The notes: a model not told the origin generated them from the sequence alone. Shown: positions 53,562 to 62,889, counted from the stretch's first letter. The stretch is 64,000 nt of DNA from Candidatus Nanopelagicales bacterium (GCA_030827125.1 JAURFD010000008.1:1-64000); one strand, 5' to 3'. Made by a program: numbers and translations.

Positions 53562-53578
53562 CGTCGTACCTTAGCCGG
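53562..53578. promoter_or_regulatory. Bidirectional leaderless promoter (pccB/birA) with overlapping -10 boxes
   Basis: Only 17 bp separate two divergent GTG starts. TACCTT (53567-53572) ends 6 nt before birA GTG 53579; on the other strand TAAGGT (53573-53568) ends 6 nt before the carboxylase GTG at 53561. The boxes share five base pairs (union TACCTTA), so only one direction can be open at a time. Confidence 0.7.
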
Positions 53579-54391
53579 GTGAGCGAGGACTTCGGCGCGG
53601 CCCGGGAACGTCGGCCGCTGAGCGAACTGCCGCCCCTGCTCGGTTGGGAGCCGTGGCCCCCGCCGAGAATCGTGGCGACGACCGGCTCCACGATGATCGA
53701 CGTCGAGCGGTTGGCCGGGCAGGGGGCCCCGGAGGGCTCGGTGGTGGTCGCGGAGGAGCAGACCGCGGGCAGGGGCCGTCGGGGCCGGCACTGGGAGTCG
53801 CCGCAGTACGCCGGCCTCTGGATGAGCCTGTTGCTGCGACCGGAGCGCTCTATCGATCGCGTCGGTTGGCTGCCGCTGGTGGTCGGTGTGGGGGTCGTCC
53901 GAGCCCTGCGTGCGGTCGCCGGCGTCGATGTTCGACTGAAGTGGCCCAATGACGTGGTTGTCGTGCGCGACGGTGAGGTCGGGAAGGTGGCCGGACTGCT
54001 CGCCGAGCGGCTCGCGGACGGGGCGGTCATCATCGGACTGGGCGTCAATGTCTCCCAAGAGGTGGACGAACTCCCGCTCGGCGGGACGTCGTTACAGCGT
54101 GAGGGGGCGCGGGCGTCTCGTGAGGATGTCCTTGCGGGGGTACTCGCCGAAGTAGCCAGTGCCTACCGATCCTGGCGCGATGGGGTGGATTTCGCACCCC
54201 TCTATGCCGAATTCTCGGCGACGATCGGTCGGCGAGTCCGAGTGCAAAGACCCGGTGGTGACGTCGTCGGCGTTGCTGCGGCCCTGGGTCACGGTGGGGA
54301 GCTCGTGGTGGTGGATGACGAAGGGGGCGAATACGCAATCACGGCGGGTGATGTGGTGCATCTGCGTCCCGCCAACGAGGCATTCGGCTGA
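53579..54391 (+). CDS. birA: Biotin-[acetyl-CoA-carboxylase] ligase (class I, no DNA-binding domain)
   Basis: The 270-residue product attaches biotin to the carboxylase alpha subunit encoded 2.5 kb away. It has the ligase motifs TAGRGRRGRHWES and VDVRLKWPNDVVV, KVAGLLAERL and GLGVNVSQ, with a small C-terminal SH3-like domain. There is no N-terminal helix-turn-helix, so it is a monofunctional ligase. GTG 53579 is set by the -10 box TACCTT 6 nt upstream. Confidence 0.95.
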   Translation: MSEDFGAARERRPLSELPPLLGWEPWPPPRIVATTGSTMIDVERLAGQGAPEGSVVVAEEQTAGRGRRGRHWESPQYAGLWMSLLLRPERSIDRVGWLPLVVGVGVVRALRAVAGVDVRLKWPNDVVVVRDGEVGKVAGLLAERLADGAVIIGLGVNVSQEVDELPLGGTSLQREGARASREDVLAGVLAEVASAYRSWRDGVDFAPLYAEFSATIGRRVRVQRPGGDVVGVAAALGHGGELVVVDDEGGEYAITAGDVVHLRPANEAFG

Positions 54392-54422
54392 TCTCCTCGG
54401 AGCCATGTGTCACGATTCAACC

Positions 54423-54989
54423 ATGGGTTATCCGACACGGTTGCTGGGCGATGGCGAGATCATCGAGTTTGAGATGAAGCCGCACTGGCGAGGACTCATC
54501 CTCCCCGTCATTGAGCTCATCCTCACGATCTTCATCGGCACCTGGCTCTATGTCTCGCTCGGCAATTGGTCGTGGAGCGCGGGCGGCTTCGTGGAGACCG
54601 TGGGGCGTCCCATCATCATCGGTGTCGGCGCGATCATCCTCATCGTCTGGGTGATCCGACCGTTCATGATCTGGCTCACAACGCAATACGTCTTCACCAA
54701 CCGGAGAATCATCACGAGGGCAGGCGTCATCGCCAAGAAGGGCCGGGACATGCCCCTGGCCAAGATCAACAATGTGTCCTTTGACGTCGGGGTCATGGGT
54801 CGCATCCTCAACTACGGCCGACTGGAAATTACCTCCGCGAGTGACGAGGACCTCATCATCGACGACGTCCCCAACGTTGAGGTCATCCAGCGGGACGTCT
54901 ACCGGCTCCACGAGGAAGACGACGAGCGGCGCCGCCGACGGAGCATTGACCAGGGCGGCGACCCGGTTCCCCCCAACGATGGCACCTGA
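54423..54989 (+). CDS. PH-domain (bPH2/DUF304) membrane protein
   Basis: The 188-residue product has two TM segments (GLILPVIELILTIFIGTWLY and VGAIILIVWVIRPFMIWL) and then a bacterial PH domain starting with YVFTNRRIITRAGVIAKKGR and ending GRLEITSASDEDLIIDDVPN. The tail is acidic then basic (HEEDDERRRRRS). Function is unknown. CACGAT 6 nt before ATG 54423 may be a weak leaderless -10 box. It overlaps the cyclase gene by 11 nt. Confidence 0.85.
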   Translation: MGYPTRLLGDGEIIEFEMKPHWRGLILPVIELILTIFIGTWLYVSLGNWSWSAGGFVETVGRPIIIGVGAIILIVWVIRPFMIWLTTQYVFTNRRIITRAGVIAKKGRDMPLAKINNVSFDVGVMGRILNYGRLEITSASDEDLIIDDVPNVEVIQRDVYRLHEEDDERRRRRSIDQGGDPVPPNDGT

Positions 54990-55983
54990 CCCAACGTCGG
55001 CACTCGACCGAATCATCCTCGGCGGTGAGCCGATCTACACGCGTGCAGATCTGTTGGAGCGTTCACGCGTCCCCGACCAACTCGCCCGCACACTGTGGCG
55101 CGCCCTGGGCTTCCCCGACACCGGGGGTGCGCGGGCGTTCACCGACATGGACCTCCGTGCGCTGCAGACAGTGGGGCGGCTCATTGACGAGCAATTGCTT
55201 GATGAAGAGACGGTGGTCGTCATCGCTCGAAGTCTCGGTCAGTCCACGGCGCGCTTGGCAGACTGGCAAACCGAGGCGGTGGGGCGTCTCCTGGCCGATC
55301 ACGGTGAACTACCCGACATCGACGATGGCCTCGATCCGGAGTCCATGGATGCCATCGCCGCACGTGCCGGTGAGCTGATCGGACCGCTGGGGCAACTCTT
55401 GGACTACGCCTGGCGGCGGCAGTTGGTCGCTGTGCTGGATCGGCGGCTCGCACGCGCCGAGGTGGCGGCCGAGGAGGCTGTCGCCACCGTGGGGTTCGCC
55501 GATCTGGTGGGCTTCACCCGCCTCAGCCGGCAACTCGTCGATGCCGATCTCGCAGCGCTCGTGGAGTCCTTCGAGGCGGCGAGCGCCGACGTCGTGGCCG
55601 CGACAGGCGCCCAGTTGGTGAAGACCGTGGGCGATGAAATCTTCTTCGTCGCTCAGAGCGCCGAGATCGCGGTGGACACGGCACGGCAGTTGCACGATGT
55701 GCACCGTCTACTGCCGGAGGTGCCGCAGGTGCGCATTGGTCTGGCAACCGGACATGTCCTACGCAGGATGGGCGACGTCTTCGGCGCCACGGTCAACCTC
55801 GCCAGTCGGCTGACGGCGTTCGCCCGCCCAGGTATGACCCTGGTGGATGCGGCTACGGCCGCCGAGGCTCAGGAGTTGCCCGGCGTACGTCTGCGCCAGC
55901 AGGCACCGCGGCGGGTGCGTGGTGTCGGAATTGTGCGGGCGTTCGAGTTGGTTGAGGTGAGCAGCGAGCACGGACGCCGATAG
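54979..55983 (+). CDS. Class III adenylyl cyclase with N-terminal regulatory domain (Rv1264-like)
   Basis: The 334-residue product has an all-helical N-terminal domain (~10-160) resembling the pH-sensing regulatory domain of mycobacterial Rv1264, and a C-terminal cyclase domain. Catalytic residues are complete: metal-binding Asp175 (GFADLVGFT) and Asp219 (VKTVGDEIFF), adenine-selecting Lys215 and Asp266 (RRMGDVFGATVN), and transition-state Asn273 and Arg277 (VNLASRL). It should make cAMP in the cytosol. It overlaps the PH-domain gene by 11 nt, suggesting joint expression. Adjacent birA, GtrA and purK are common neighbours in actinobacteria. Confidence 0.88.
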   Translation: MAPDPTSALDRIILGGEPIYTRADLLERSRVPDQLARTLWRALGFPDTGGARAFTDMDLRALQTVGRLIDEQLLDEETVVVIARSLGQSTARLADWQTEAVGRLLADHGELPDIDDGLDPESMDAIAARAGELIGPLGQLLDYAWRRQLVAVLDRRLARAEVAAEEAVATVGFADLVGFTRLSRQLVDADLAALVESFEAASADVVAATGAQLVKTVGDEIFFVAQSAEIAVDTARQLHDVHRLLPEVPQVRIGLATGHVLRRMGDVFGATVNLASRLTAFARPGMTLVDAATAAEAQELPGVRLRQQAPRRVRGVGIVRAFELVEVSSEHGRR

Positions 55984-55996
55984 CGGCGCAGCCCGG

Positions 55997-56536
55997 CTAG
56001 ATCGGTGTGACGGCGTCCCGCTCGGCGAGTTCGCGATCGGCGTCATCGTCGGGGATCGCGGGGAAGACCCACTTGCGGTAGGACCAGAAGCGGAAGAGTG
56101 TGCCGAGGGCGAGCCCCACGACGTTCGCGCTGATGTTGTCGGCGAGGACACTGTCGAGGCCGAGTGCATAGTGGCTGAACCACAGGCAGGACAGCGCGAT
56201 GATCATCGCGATTCCGTTCAAGCCGAAGAACAGCAGGTACTCCCGCCCCATGTGGGTGCGTCCACGGTGCCGGAAGGTCCAGAAGCGGTTGCCGAAATAT
56301 GCGAAGGTGGTGGCCGCGATGACGCTGATGGCCTTGGCGGTCAGCGGCTTGTCATTGAGGGGTCCATCGCCTCCGGCAAACATCAAGATGTTGAACAGAC
56401 CGACATCGATGACGAACGCCGACAGTCCCACGACCCCGAACTTGGCAATCTCCCGGGCAAGGACGCTCAGCGAGGAGCGCACCCGATCGAGCCACGACGT
56501 GGGCACGACGGAGTTGTTGAGACCTTGCTGGGACAC
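55997..56536 (-). CDS. GtrA family membrane protein
   Basis: The 179-residue product has four TM segments with GtrA features: KFGVVGLSAFVIDVGLFNIL, AISVIAATTFAYFGNRFWTF, YLLFFGLNGIAMIIALSCLW and NVVGLALGTLFRFWSYRKWVF. GtrA proteins are thought to flip undecaprenyl-linked sugars for glycan decoration. GTG 56536 is chosen because TACGAT ends 7 nt before it; the longest frame would run into purK. Convergent with the cyclase, 13 bp apart. Confidence 0.88.
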   Translation of the reverse strand: MSQQGLNNSVVPTSWLDRVRSSLSVLAREIAKFGVVGLSAFVIDVGLFNILMFAGGDGPLNDKPLTAKAISVIAATTFAYFGNRFWTFRHRGRTHMGREYLLFFGLNGIAMIIALSCLWFSHYALGLDSVLADNISANVVGLALGTLFRFWSYRKWVFPAIPDDDADRELAERDAVTPI

Positions 56537-56543
56537 AGCGTGA

Positions 56544-56549
56544 ATCGTA
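56544..56549 (-). promoter_or_regulatory. -10 box TACGAT of a leaderless GtrA promoter
   Basis: On the minus strand TACGAT ends 7 nt before GTG 56536. Confidence 0.55.
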
Positions 56550-56593
56550 GCCGCCCGGGGTGGGAGGTTGCTCCACCACAAGGGGGGCACGAG

Positions 56594-56599
56594 TAGGGT
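56594..56599 (+). promoter_or_regulatory. -10 box TAGGGT of a leaderless purK promoter
   Basis: TAGGGT ends 6 nt before GTG 56606. Confidence 0.55.
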
Positions 56600-56605
56600 C
56601 GCGCT

Positions 56606-57778
56606 GTGAATCCGGTCACGGGTGCTCCGCGCGTTGGTCTCGTCGGAGGTGGACAACTCGCCCGAATGACCGCGGCTCCGGCGGCCGCCCTCGGTGTGGA
56701 CCTGCGTCTCCTCGCGACGGATCGCGGGGAGTCCGCCGCCCAGGTCATTCCCGACGTCGTCTTCGGTAGCCATACCGACCTCGCGGCCCTCACCGCCTTG
56801 GCGGAGGGGTGCTCGGTCATCACCTTCGACCACGAGCACGTGCCCCCGGCCCATCTGCGGGCCCTGGAAACAGCGGGGATCGGCGTACAGCCGAGTAGCG
56901 CCGCACTTGTGCACGCGCAGGACAAGATCACCATGCGTGAGGCCATCGAAGCGGCCGGACTGCCAACGCCTGCGTGGCGGCACGACTTCACTGTCGATGA
57001 TCTCCGCGGTGTGGGTGATGCGCTGGGCTGGCCGCTCGTGCTCAAGGTGTCGCGCGGGGGGTACGACGGTCGCGGCGTGTGGGTGGTCGAGGACGAGGCG
57101 CGGGCGCGCACGGTCATGGAGTCGACCGAACTGGTCCATGGGGCGGCGTGGCTGGCGGAGGAACTTGTGCCCTTCACGCGCGAACTCGCGGCTCAGGTCG
57201 CACGGTCACCGTCCGGTCAAGCAGTCGCCTACCCGGTAGTGCGCACCGTGCAGGTCGACGGGATGTGTTCCGAGGTCGTCGCGCCGTGTCCGGACCTACC
57301 CGAGGCGAAAGCCCTCGAGGCACAGCAGATCGCCTTGCGCGTTGCCGAAGCCCTAGGCGTCACCGGGATGCTCGCGGTGGAGCTCTTCGATGCGCCGCAG
57401 GGCCTGCTGATCAATGAACTGGCGATGCGGCCCCACAATTCCGGGCATTGGACGATCGACGGTGCCGTCACAAGCCAGTTCGAGAACCACCTGCGCGCGG
57501 TCCTTGATCTCCCCCTGGGCGACCCGCGATCGACGGCGCAGTGGTCGGTGATGGTCAACGTCGTCGGCCCACGCGATATCGAAGGACTACCTCCGCTGAC
57601 CGATGCCTTCCGTCACGTGATGGCGCGTGACCCCGGTGTGCATGTACATCTGTACGGCAAGTCCCTGCGCCCCGGACGCAAACTTGGCCACGTCACAGTG
57701 GTCTCGGACGACCTTGCTGACGCCCTCACCCGGGCACATCATGCGGCCGACTACCTCATGGGAGTGATCAATGAGTAA
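56606..57778 (+). CDS. purK: 5-(carboxyamino)imidazole ribonucleotide synthase
   Basis: The 390-residue ATP-grasp enzyme carboxylates AIR to N5-CAIR in purine synthesis. It has [55 protein letters not shown] and [17 protein letters not shown], all PurK motifs. It overlaps purE by 8 nt. Confidence 0.96.
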   Translation: MNPVTGAPRVGLVGGGQLARMTAAPAAALGVDLRLLATDRGESAAQVIPDVVFGSHTDLAALTALAEGCSVITFDHEHVPPAHLRALETAGIGVQPSSAALVHAQDKITMREAIEAAGLPTPAWRHDFTVDDLRGVGDALGWPLVLKVSRGGYDGRGVWVVEDEARARTVMESTELVHGAAWLAEELVPFTRELAAQVARSPSGQAVAYPVVRTVQVDGMCSEVVAPCPDLPEAKALEAQQIALRVAEALGVTGMLAVELFDAPQGLLINELAMRPHNSGHWTIDGAVTSQFENHLRAVLDLPLGDPRSTAQWSVMVNVVGPRDIEGLPPLTDAFRHVMARDPGVHVHLYGKSLRPGRKLGHVTVVSDDLADALTRAHHAADYLMGVINE

Positions 57779-58268
57779 CTCACCGACCGTCGGGATCATC
57801 ATGGGCAGCGACTCAGACTGGCCCACGATGGAAGCGGCCGCTCAGGCGCTGCAGGAATTCGGCGTGCTGTATGAGGCTGACGTCGTCTCGGCCCATCGAA
57901 TGCCCCGCGAGATGCTGACGTACGCCGAGTCGGCGGTGGAGCGCGGACTCAAGGTCATCATCGCCGGAGCCGGTGGAGCGGCTCACCTCCCCGGGATGGT
58001 GGCGTCGCTGACGCCCCTGCCGGTGATTGGCGTCCCCATTCCCCTGACCCATCTCGATGGCATGGACTCGCTGCTGTCGATCGTGCAGATGCCCGCCGGG
58101 GTCCCGGTGGCCACGGTAGCGGTGGGCAATGCCCGCAATGCCGGGCTCCTCGCGGTGCGCATCCTGGCGGCGAACGACGAGGAGTTGCGTGAGGCGATGG
58201 TCGAGTTCCAGGAAGGCCTCAACCGCACCGCGCAGGAGAAGGGTGCGAAGGTTCGCGCCCATGACTAG
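57771..58268 (+). CDS. purE: N5-carboxyaminoimidazole ribonucleotide mutase
   Basis: The 165-residue class I PurE has the phosphate-binding [19 protein letters not shown], the catalytic His region [12 protein letters not shown], and [20 protein letters not shown]. It converts N5-CAIR from PurK to CAIR. Overlaps both neighbours by 8 nt. Confidence 0.96.
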   Translation: MSNSPTVGIIMGSDSDWPTMEAAAQALQEFGVLYEADVVSAHRMPREMLTYAESAVERGLKVIIAGAGGAAHLPGMVASLTPLPVIGVPIPLTHLDGMDSLLSIVQMPAGVPVATVAVGNARNAGLLAVRILAANDEELREAMVEFQEGLNRTAQEKGAKVRAHD

Positions 58269-58686
58269 CCACGATTCGCGCGTGTACGGCGAGCCCGAGA
58301 CGGTCCGTCACGTTCTCGATGACTCGCACCTATGGTTCGTTGTTGGTCTGGGCAACAATCCCGAGCGGGACGCGTACGGCATCGCACGGCTCCTGCAGTC
58401 CCGCGGCAAGCGCATCGTCCCGATCTATCCGCGCGCCGAGGTCGTACACGGTGAACAGGGGTATGCGACCATCGCGGAGGCGGCCGCAGCCGTGGGCGCT
58501 CCGGACGTCGTCGACATGTTTGTACGCGCCGATCGCGTGGGGCCGTTCGTCGATGAGGCCATTGCTGTCGGCGCCAAGGCCGTGTGGCTACAGCTCGGCG
58601 TGATTGACGAGGAGGCTGCGCGGCGCGCGCTCGATGCAGGACTCGATGTCGTCATGGACAACTGCCCGGCGATCGCCTGGCGCTAG
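58261..58686 (+). CDS. CoA-binding (YccU-like) protein
   Basis: The 141-residue product has a Rossmann-like CoA_binding_2 fold: [59 protein letters not shown] and [10 protein letters not shown] with the conserved Cys. It is conserved but poorly understood in bacteria. ATG 58261 overlaps the purE 3' end by 8 nt, so it is in the purK-purE operon. Confidence 0.88.
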   Translation: MTSHDSRVYGEPETVRHVLDDSHLWFVVGLGNNPERDAYGIARLLQSRGKRIVPIYPRAEVVHGEQGYATIAEAAAAVGAPDVVDMFVRADRVGPFVDEAIAVGAKAVWLQLGVIDEEAARRALDAGLDVVMDNCPAIAWR

Positions 58687-58726
58687 TCGCGTCTCTGGCG
58701 GAAGTGTGCCGCGAGGGGGACTCGGG

Positions 58727-60028
58727 CTAGGCGGACGGGCGGCCGAGGCCGCGGTAGGTCCAGCCGGCGGCGCGCCATCGGACCGGGTCAAGTGCGTTGC
58801 GGGCGTCAATGACGTGGCGCTCGGTCACGACCTCGGCCACTGCGGCCGGGTCGATATCGACGTAGTCGCGCCACTCGGTGAGCAGCAGAAGCACGTCGGC
58901 ATCCCGTGCGGCATCCAGGGCGGTGTCGGCGTAGACCAGGTGGGAGAAGAGTTCGCGCGCGTTGTCCATCGCCCGTGGGTCGTGCACGATGACGTCCGCG
59001 CCCTCCGTGTGCAGGGCGGCCGCGACATGCAGGGCGGGGGAGTCGCGGACGTCGTCACTATCGGGCTTGAACGCTGCACCCCACACCGCGACGCGCTTGT
59101 CCCGTAGGCGCCCACCGACGGCCTCACGGGCCATGTCGACGGTGCGGCTGCGACGCCGCTGATTGATCTCATCGACCTCGCGCAGGAAGGTCAGTGCCTG
59201 GTCGACCCCGAGTTCGCCGGCCCGCGCCATGAAGGCGCGGATGTCCTTGGGCAGGCAGCCACCGCCGAAGCCTAGGCCAGCGCGCAGGAATGACGACCCG
59301 ATGCGCGGGTCCATCCCGATCGCCTCGGCGAGCAGCGTGACGTCGGCACCGGTGGCCTCGCACACCTCCGACATCGCATTAATGAAAGAGATCTTCGTCG
59401 CGAGGAATGCGTTGGCCGACACCTTCACCAACTCCGCCGTAGCGAAGTCCGCGACCAGCATCGGCACGCCATCATCGAGAAGCGCACGGTAGACCGTGCG
59501 CAGCGTCTGCTCGTCCTCGGCCGACTCCACACCGATCACGAGGCGATCAGGATGCAACGTGTCCTGCACCGCGTGGCCCTCGCGCAAGAACTCTGGATTC
59601 CACGCGACATGCGCACCGGACTGGGCGAAGCGATCGCGCATCTGTGCGGCCGTGCCGACCGGCACTGTCGACTTGCCCACGACGAGCGAACCAGCGGCGG
59701 CGTGTGGGACGAGGGCCTCCACGGCGGACCACACCTGGCCCATGTCCGCGGCGTAGGAGCTCGCCCGCTGCGGAGTGCCCACGCAGATGAAATGCACCTC
59801 AGCACCAGCCGCGGCCGACACGTCCGTGGTGAAACTCAACCGACCCGACGCCAGCGCCTGTTGCAGCACCTCGGGCAGACCCGGCTCAAAGAACGGCACC
59901 TGCCCAGCCGCCAGCGCGGCGACCTTGGCCGGATCGGCATCAATTCCGACGACCTCGTGACCGAGTTGCGCCATACAGGCCGCATGGGTCGCCCCAAGGT
60001 AGCCGGTGCCGATCACGCTCAACCGCAT
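58727..60028 (-). CDS. ugd: UDP-glucose 6-dehydrogenase
   Basis: The 433-residue product oxidises UDP-glucose to UDP-glucuronate for surface glycans. The NAD motif is VIGTGYLGATHAACMAQLGH; the central domain includes FATAELVKVSANAFLATKISF, with the catalytic Lys; the nucleophile Cys is in GLGFGGGCLPKDIRAF. The C-terminal UDP-binding domain has VAVWGAAFKPDSDDVRDSP. A TAGGCT -10 box ends 6 nt before ATG 60028. The GT2 glycosyltransferase and GtrA protein nearby fit a glycan context. Confidence 0.95.
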   Translation of the reverse strand: MRLSVIGTGYLGATHAACMAQLGHEVVGIDADPAKVAALAAGQVPFFEPGLPEVLQQALASGRLSFTTDVSAAAGAEVHFICVGTPQRASSYAADMGQVWSAVEALVPHAAAGSLVVGKSTVPVGTAAQMRDRFAQSGAHVAWNPEFLREGHAVQDTLHPDRLVIGVESAEDEQTLRTVYRALLDDGVPMLVADFATAELVKVSANAFLATKISFINAMSEVCEATGADVTLLAEAIGMDPRIGSSFLRAGLGFGGGCLPKDIRAFMARAGELGVDQALTFLREVDEINQRRRSRTVDMAREAVGGRLRDKRVAVWGAAFKPDSDDVRDSPALHVAAALHTEGADVIVHDPRAMDNARELFSHLVYADTALDAARDADVLLLLTEWRDYVDIDPAAVAEVVTERHVIDARNALDPVRWRAAGWTYRGLGRPSA

Positions 60029-60034
60029 GCGTGG

Positions 60035-60040
60035 AGCCTA
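60035..60040 (-). promoter_or_regulatory. -10 box TAGGCT of a leaderless ugd promoter
   Basis: On the minus strand TAGGCT ends 6 nt before the ATG at 60028. Confidence 0.55.
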
Positions 60041-60130
60041 AGGGAGGGGTGGGCGTAGGCTCAGATGCGCTCCCGCTTCGGCGGGTGATGGTGGCGTCCC
60101 GCTGTTGCGGGCCAAGGAATGGGAGGATCC

Positions 60131-61300
60131 GTGGCACTGGTCGCAAACCCCGACTTCTCGGTCTATGAGTTGCCCGAGGAGCACCGTGAACTGCGTGCCG
60201 CTGTGCGTGCGCTCTCAGAGAACAAGATTGCGCCCCGAGCCGCGGAGATCGACGAGACCGGTGAGTTTCCCCGCGACGTCTACGACGCCCTCGTGGCGGC
60301 TGACTTCCACGCCATTCACATCCCAGAGGAGTACGGCGGCCAGGGCGGAGACGCGCTCGCCGCATGCCTCGTCATCGAGGAAGTTGCCCGCTCTTGCGCC
60401 TCAAGTTCGCTGATCCCCGCGGTGAACAAATTGGGCACCATGCCACTGATGGTCGCCGGCGATGACGACCTGCTGCGGCGCTACTTGCCGAGCGTCGCTT
60501 CGGGCGAGGCGATGTTCTCCTACTGCCTGTCCGAGCGCGAGTCCGGGAGCGACTCCGCGGCGATGCGAACGAGCGCGAAGGCTGATGGCGACGGCTGGAT
60601 CATCAACGGGCAGAAGAGCTGGATCACCAACGCGGGTGTGTCGGACTACTACACCGTCCTCGCCGTCACCGATCCCGATGCCGGAGCAAAGGGAATCTCC
60701 GCCTTCGTCGTCCATGCCGACGACGAGGGGGTGTCGTTCGGGGCGCCGGAGCGCAAGCTCGGTGTTCACGGGTCACCGACCCGCGAGGTCCTCTTTGATC
60801 ACGTCCGAATTCCCGGTGATCGCATCGTCGGTGATCCGGGTACCGGCTTCCGCACGGCCATGACCACCCTGGATCACACGCGCATCACCATCGGTGCCCA
60901 AGCCCTCGGGATCGCCCAGGGGGCTCTCGACGCCGCCGTCGCCTATGCGAAGGAGCGCGAGCAATTCGGCAAGCCGATCGCGTCCTTCCAGGGCATTCAG
61001 TTCATGGTCGCCGACATGGCGATGAAACTTGAAGCTGCGCGTGCGCTGGTCTACAAGGCGGCCGCGATGAGCGAGCGTTGCGATGGTGACCTGTCCTTTT
61101 ATGGCGCAGCGGCCAAGTGTTACGCCTCCGATGTGGCCATGCAGGTCACCACGGATGCGGTGCAGATCTTCGGTGGCAACGGCTACACCCGAGACTTCCC
61201 CGTGGAGCGCTACATGCGCGATGCCAAGATCACGCAGATCTATGAGGGAACCAACGAGATCCAGCGCCTGGTCATGGCCCGAGCCCTTCTGCGCGGCTGA
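60131..61300 (+). CDS. Acyl-CoA dehydrogenase
   Basis: The 389-residue FAD enzyme has [20 protein letters not shown] and [19 protein letters not shown] (FAD/substrate), a core helical domain ([20 protein letters not shown]) and the catalytic Glu in [16 protein letters not shown]. It introduces a trans-2 double bond into an acyl-CoA; chain length cannot be told. GTG 60131 is preferred to ATG 60119 because GGGAGGA lies just upstream of it. The thioesterase gene follows after 1 nt. Confidence 0.94.
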   Translation: MALVANPDFSVYELPEEHRELRAAVRALSENKIAPRAAEIDETGEFPRDVYDALVAADFHAIHIPEEYGGQGGDALAACLVIEEVARSCASSSLIPAVNKLGTMPLMVAGDDDLLRRYLPSVASGEAMFSYCLSERESGSDSAAMRTSAKADGDGWIINGQKSWITNAGVSDYYTVLAVTDPDAGAKGISAFVVHADDEGVSFGAPERKLGVHGSPTREVLFDHVRIPGDRIVGDPGTGFRTAMTTLDHTRITIGAQALGIAQGALDAAVAYAKEREQFGKPIASFQGIQFMVADMAMKLEAARALVYKAAAMSERCDGDLSFYGAAAKCYASDVAMQVTTDAVQIFGGNGYTRDFPVERYMRDAKITQIYEGTNEIQRLVMARALLRG

Positions 61301-61301
61301 G

Positions 61302-61832
61302 GTGGCTCTCGATCCGGTGCCGGACAAGCCCTCACTCGACCCGGTCCCTTCCAGTCGCTCCCGGGCCACTCTCGCTCGCGTGATGGGCGTGATGGACGCC
61401 AATAACTACGGCAACGTGCATGGCGGGGTCATCCTCCGAGCCGTGGATGAAGCCGGTGCTGTCTCGGCGGTGAAGCACTCCGACGGCCCGTCGGTCACGG
61501 CACTCATCGATCAGATGGCGTTCCGTGAACCGGTCAAACTCGGGGATCTGCTCACGACTCGCGCGCAGGTGAATTGGACCGGCACCACCAGCATGGAGGT
61601 CGGCGTTCGTATCACGGTGGAGCGCACGGGAGTCGAAGGGGAAATTCACGTCGGCACGGCGTACCTCGTCTATGTCGCCATTGATGCCGAGGGTGAGCCC
61701 CGCAAGGTCCCCCCGCTGCAGCCTGACGACGATGAAGACCGCCGACGGTTCGCCGAGGCGGAGATCCGCCGGGCCTCGCGGCTCGGTCGACGTCAGGCGA
61801 TCGAGGAACTGCGCCGCCACGGCGCCGAATAG
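61302..61832 (+). CDS. Acyl-CoA thioesterase, hotdog fold (YciA/BFIT-like)
   Basis: The 176-residue product has one hotdog domain with the family active-site pattern in MDANNYGNVHGGVILRAVDE (Asn, HGG, Asp) and FREPVKLGDLLTTRAQVNWT. The C-terminal ~35 residues are charged and helical. The GTG start is 1 nt after the acyl-CoA dehydrogenase stop, so they are coupled, and the thioesterase may release free acid or CoA from that enzyme's products. Confidence 0.88.
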   Translation: MALDPVPDKPSLDPVPSSRSRATLARVMGVMDANNYGNVHGGVILRAVDEAGAVSAVKHSDGPSVTALIDQMAFREPVKLGDLLTTRAQVNWTGTTSMEVGVRITVERTGVEGEIHVGTAYLVYVAIDAEGEPRKVPPLQPDDDEDRRRFAEAEIRRASRLGRRQAIEELRRHGAE

Positions 61833-61860
61833 TGAGTGCCGAGTAGTCAGCTGCAAGCGG

Positions 61861-62871
61861 CTAGCGGTTCGATCGGGGAGCGCCGAGCAAGAAGCCAGCG
61901 CCCCAGGCGAAGTGCATGGTGGGGAAGACGACGGGCAGCCATCGTGCTGCTGATCCACGGAGTCCGCGGGCAGCGGATGAGGATGCGACGGCATCGGCCA
62001 TGAGGTAGATAGCCGGCTGACTCGCCCCCAACGCTGCAAGGCGCGGTTGACGAGCGAGTACGCCTCCGGTCGCCAGCAGCACACCCACGCCGACCGCCAG
62101 CAGTGTCACCGGCGGTGCTAGGTATCGCAGCGACACTGTTTCGGGATGACGACGCGCCACCTCACGCCGCCACCGGCCGTACTCGAAGTATTGCCGGGCC
62201 AGGGTCTTGACCGAATTCCGCGGCCGATAAGTCACCCGCATGCGCGGCGTGAACCAGACCTGCCCCCCGGTCTGTCGGATGCGGTGGTTGAGCTCCCAGT
62301 CCTGAGCTCGCACCATCGACTCGTCGAAGCCACCGACGCGCTCCAGTGCCGATTTGCGGAAGCAGCCGAGGTAGACGGTCAGCGCCGGTCCCTCCTCGCC
62401 TCCGATATGGAACGCCGCACCGCCGACGCCAAACCACGAGGTCATGGCAGCGGCAACCGCCTGCTCGAAGTCGGTCACGCCCTCCGCGCCCATGATGCCG
62501 CCGACATTGTCCGCACCGGTCGCCTCGAGGGTCTCCACCGCGACGGCGACGTAGTCGGTCGGAATCACGGCGTGTCCGTCAACGCGAACGATGATGTCGT
62601 GGGCGGCCGCACCGATGGCGATGTTCAGGCCCGCAGCCGTACGACCGCTGGGGTTGCGTGCCAAGGTGACCCGTTCATCATGTGTCGCGAGATCTGCTGC
62701 GACGTCGTCGGTGCGGTCGTGTGACGGACCGAGAGCGAGGACGACCTCCAGCGGGCCGGCGTACTCCGAAGCGAGGATGGCCGTGACCGCCTCCGCGAGG
62801 TGCCGCTCCTCGTTGAGGACGGGCATGATGACGGACACGCCCGGAAGCGATGCGGGGGTGGAGGGCGACAC
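61861..62871 (-). CDS. GT2 family glycosyltransferase (ExoA-like)
   Basis: The 336-residue product has a GT-A domain (GVSVIMPVLNEERHLAEAV, DIIVRVDGHAVIPTDYVA, GGFDESMVRAQDWELNHRI) and C-terminal TM segments (APPVTLLAVGVGVLLATGG and others). It resembles ExoA of succinoglycan synthesis, which adds sugars to a lipid carrier at the membrane. GTG 62871 is preferred to the TTG at 62892 because TACCCT ends 8 nt before it on this strand and would lie within the coding region of the longer form. Divergent from the methyltransferase gene. Confidence 0.88.
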   Translation of the reverse strand: MSPSTPASLPGVSVIMPVLNEERHLAEAVTAILASEYAGPLEVVLALGPSHDRTDDVAADLATHDERVTLARNPSGRTAAGLNIAIGAAAHDIIVRVDGHAVIPTDYVAVAVETLEATGADNVGGIMGAEGVTDFEQAVAAAMTSWFGVGGAAFHIGGEEGPALTVYLGCFRKSALERVGGFDESMVRAQDWELNHRIRQTGGQVWFTPRMRVTYRPRNSVKTLARQYFEYGRWRREVARRHPETVSLRYLAPPVTLLAVGVGVLLATGGVLARQPRLAALGASQPAIYLMADAVASSSAARGLRGSAARWLPVVFPTMHFAWGAGFLLGAPRSNR

Positions 62872-62879
62872 AGCGGTCA

Positions 62880-62889
62880 AGGGTAGCCT
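62880..62889. promoter_or_regulatory. Divergent overlapping -10 boxes (glycosyltransferase/methyltransferase)
   Basis: AGGGTAGCCT holds TACCCT on the minus strand (62885-62880, 8 nt before GTG 62871) and TAGCCT on the plus strand (62884-62889), which would give a ~27-nt leader with GGAGGT before GTG 62923. Confidence 0.5.
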
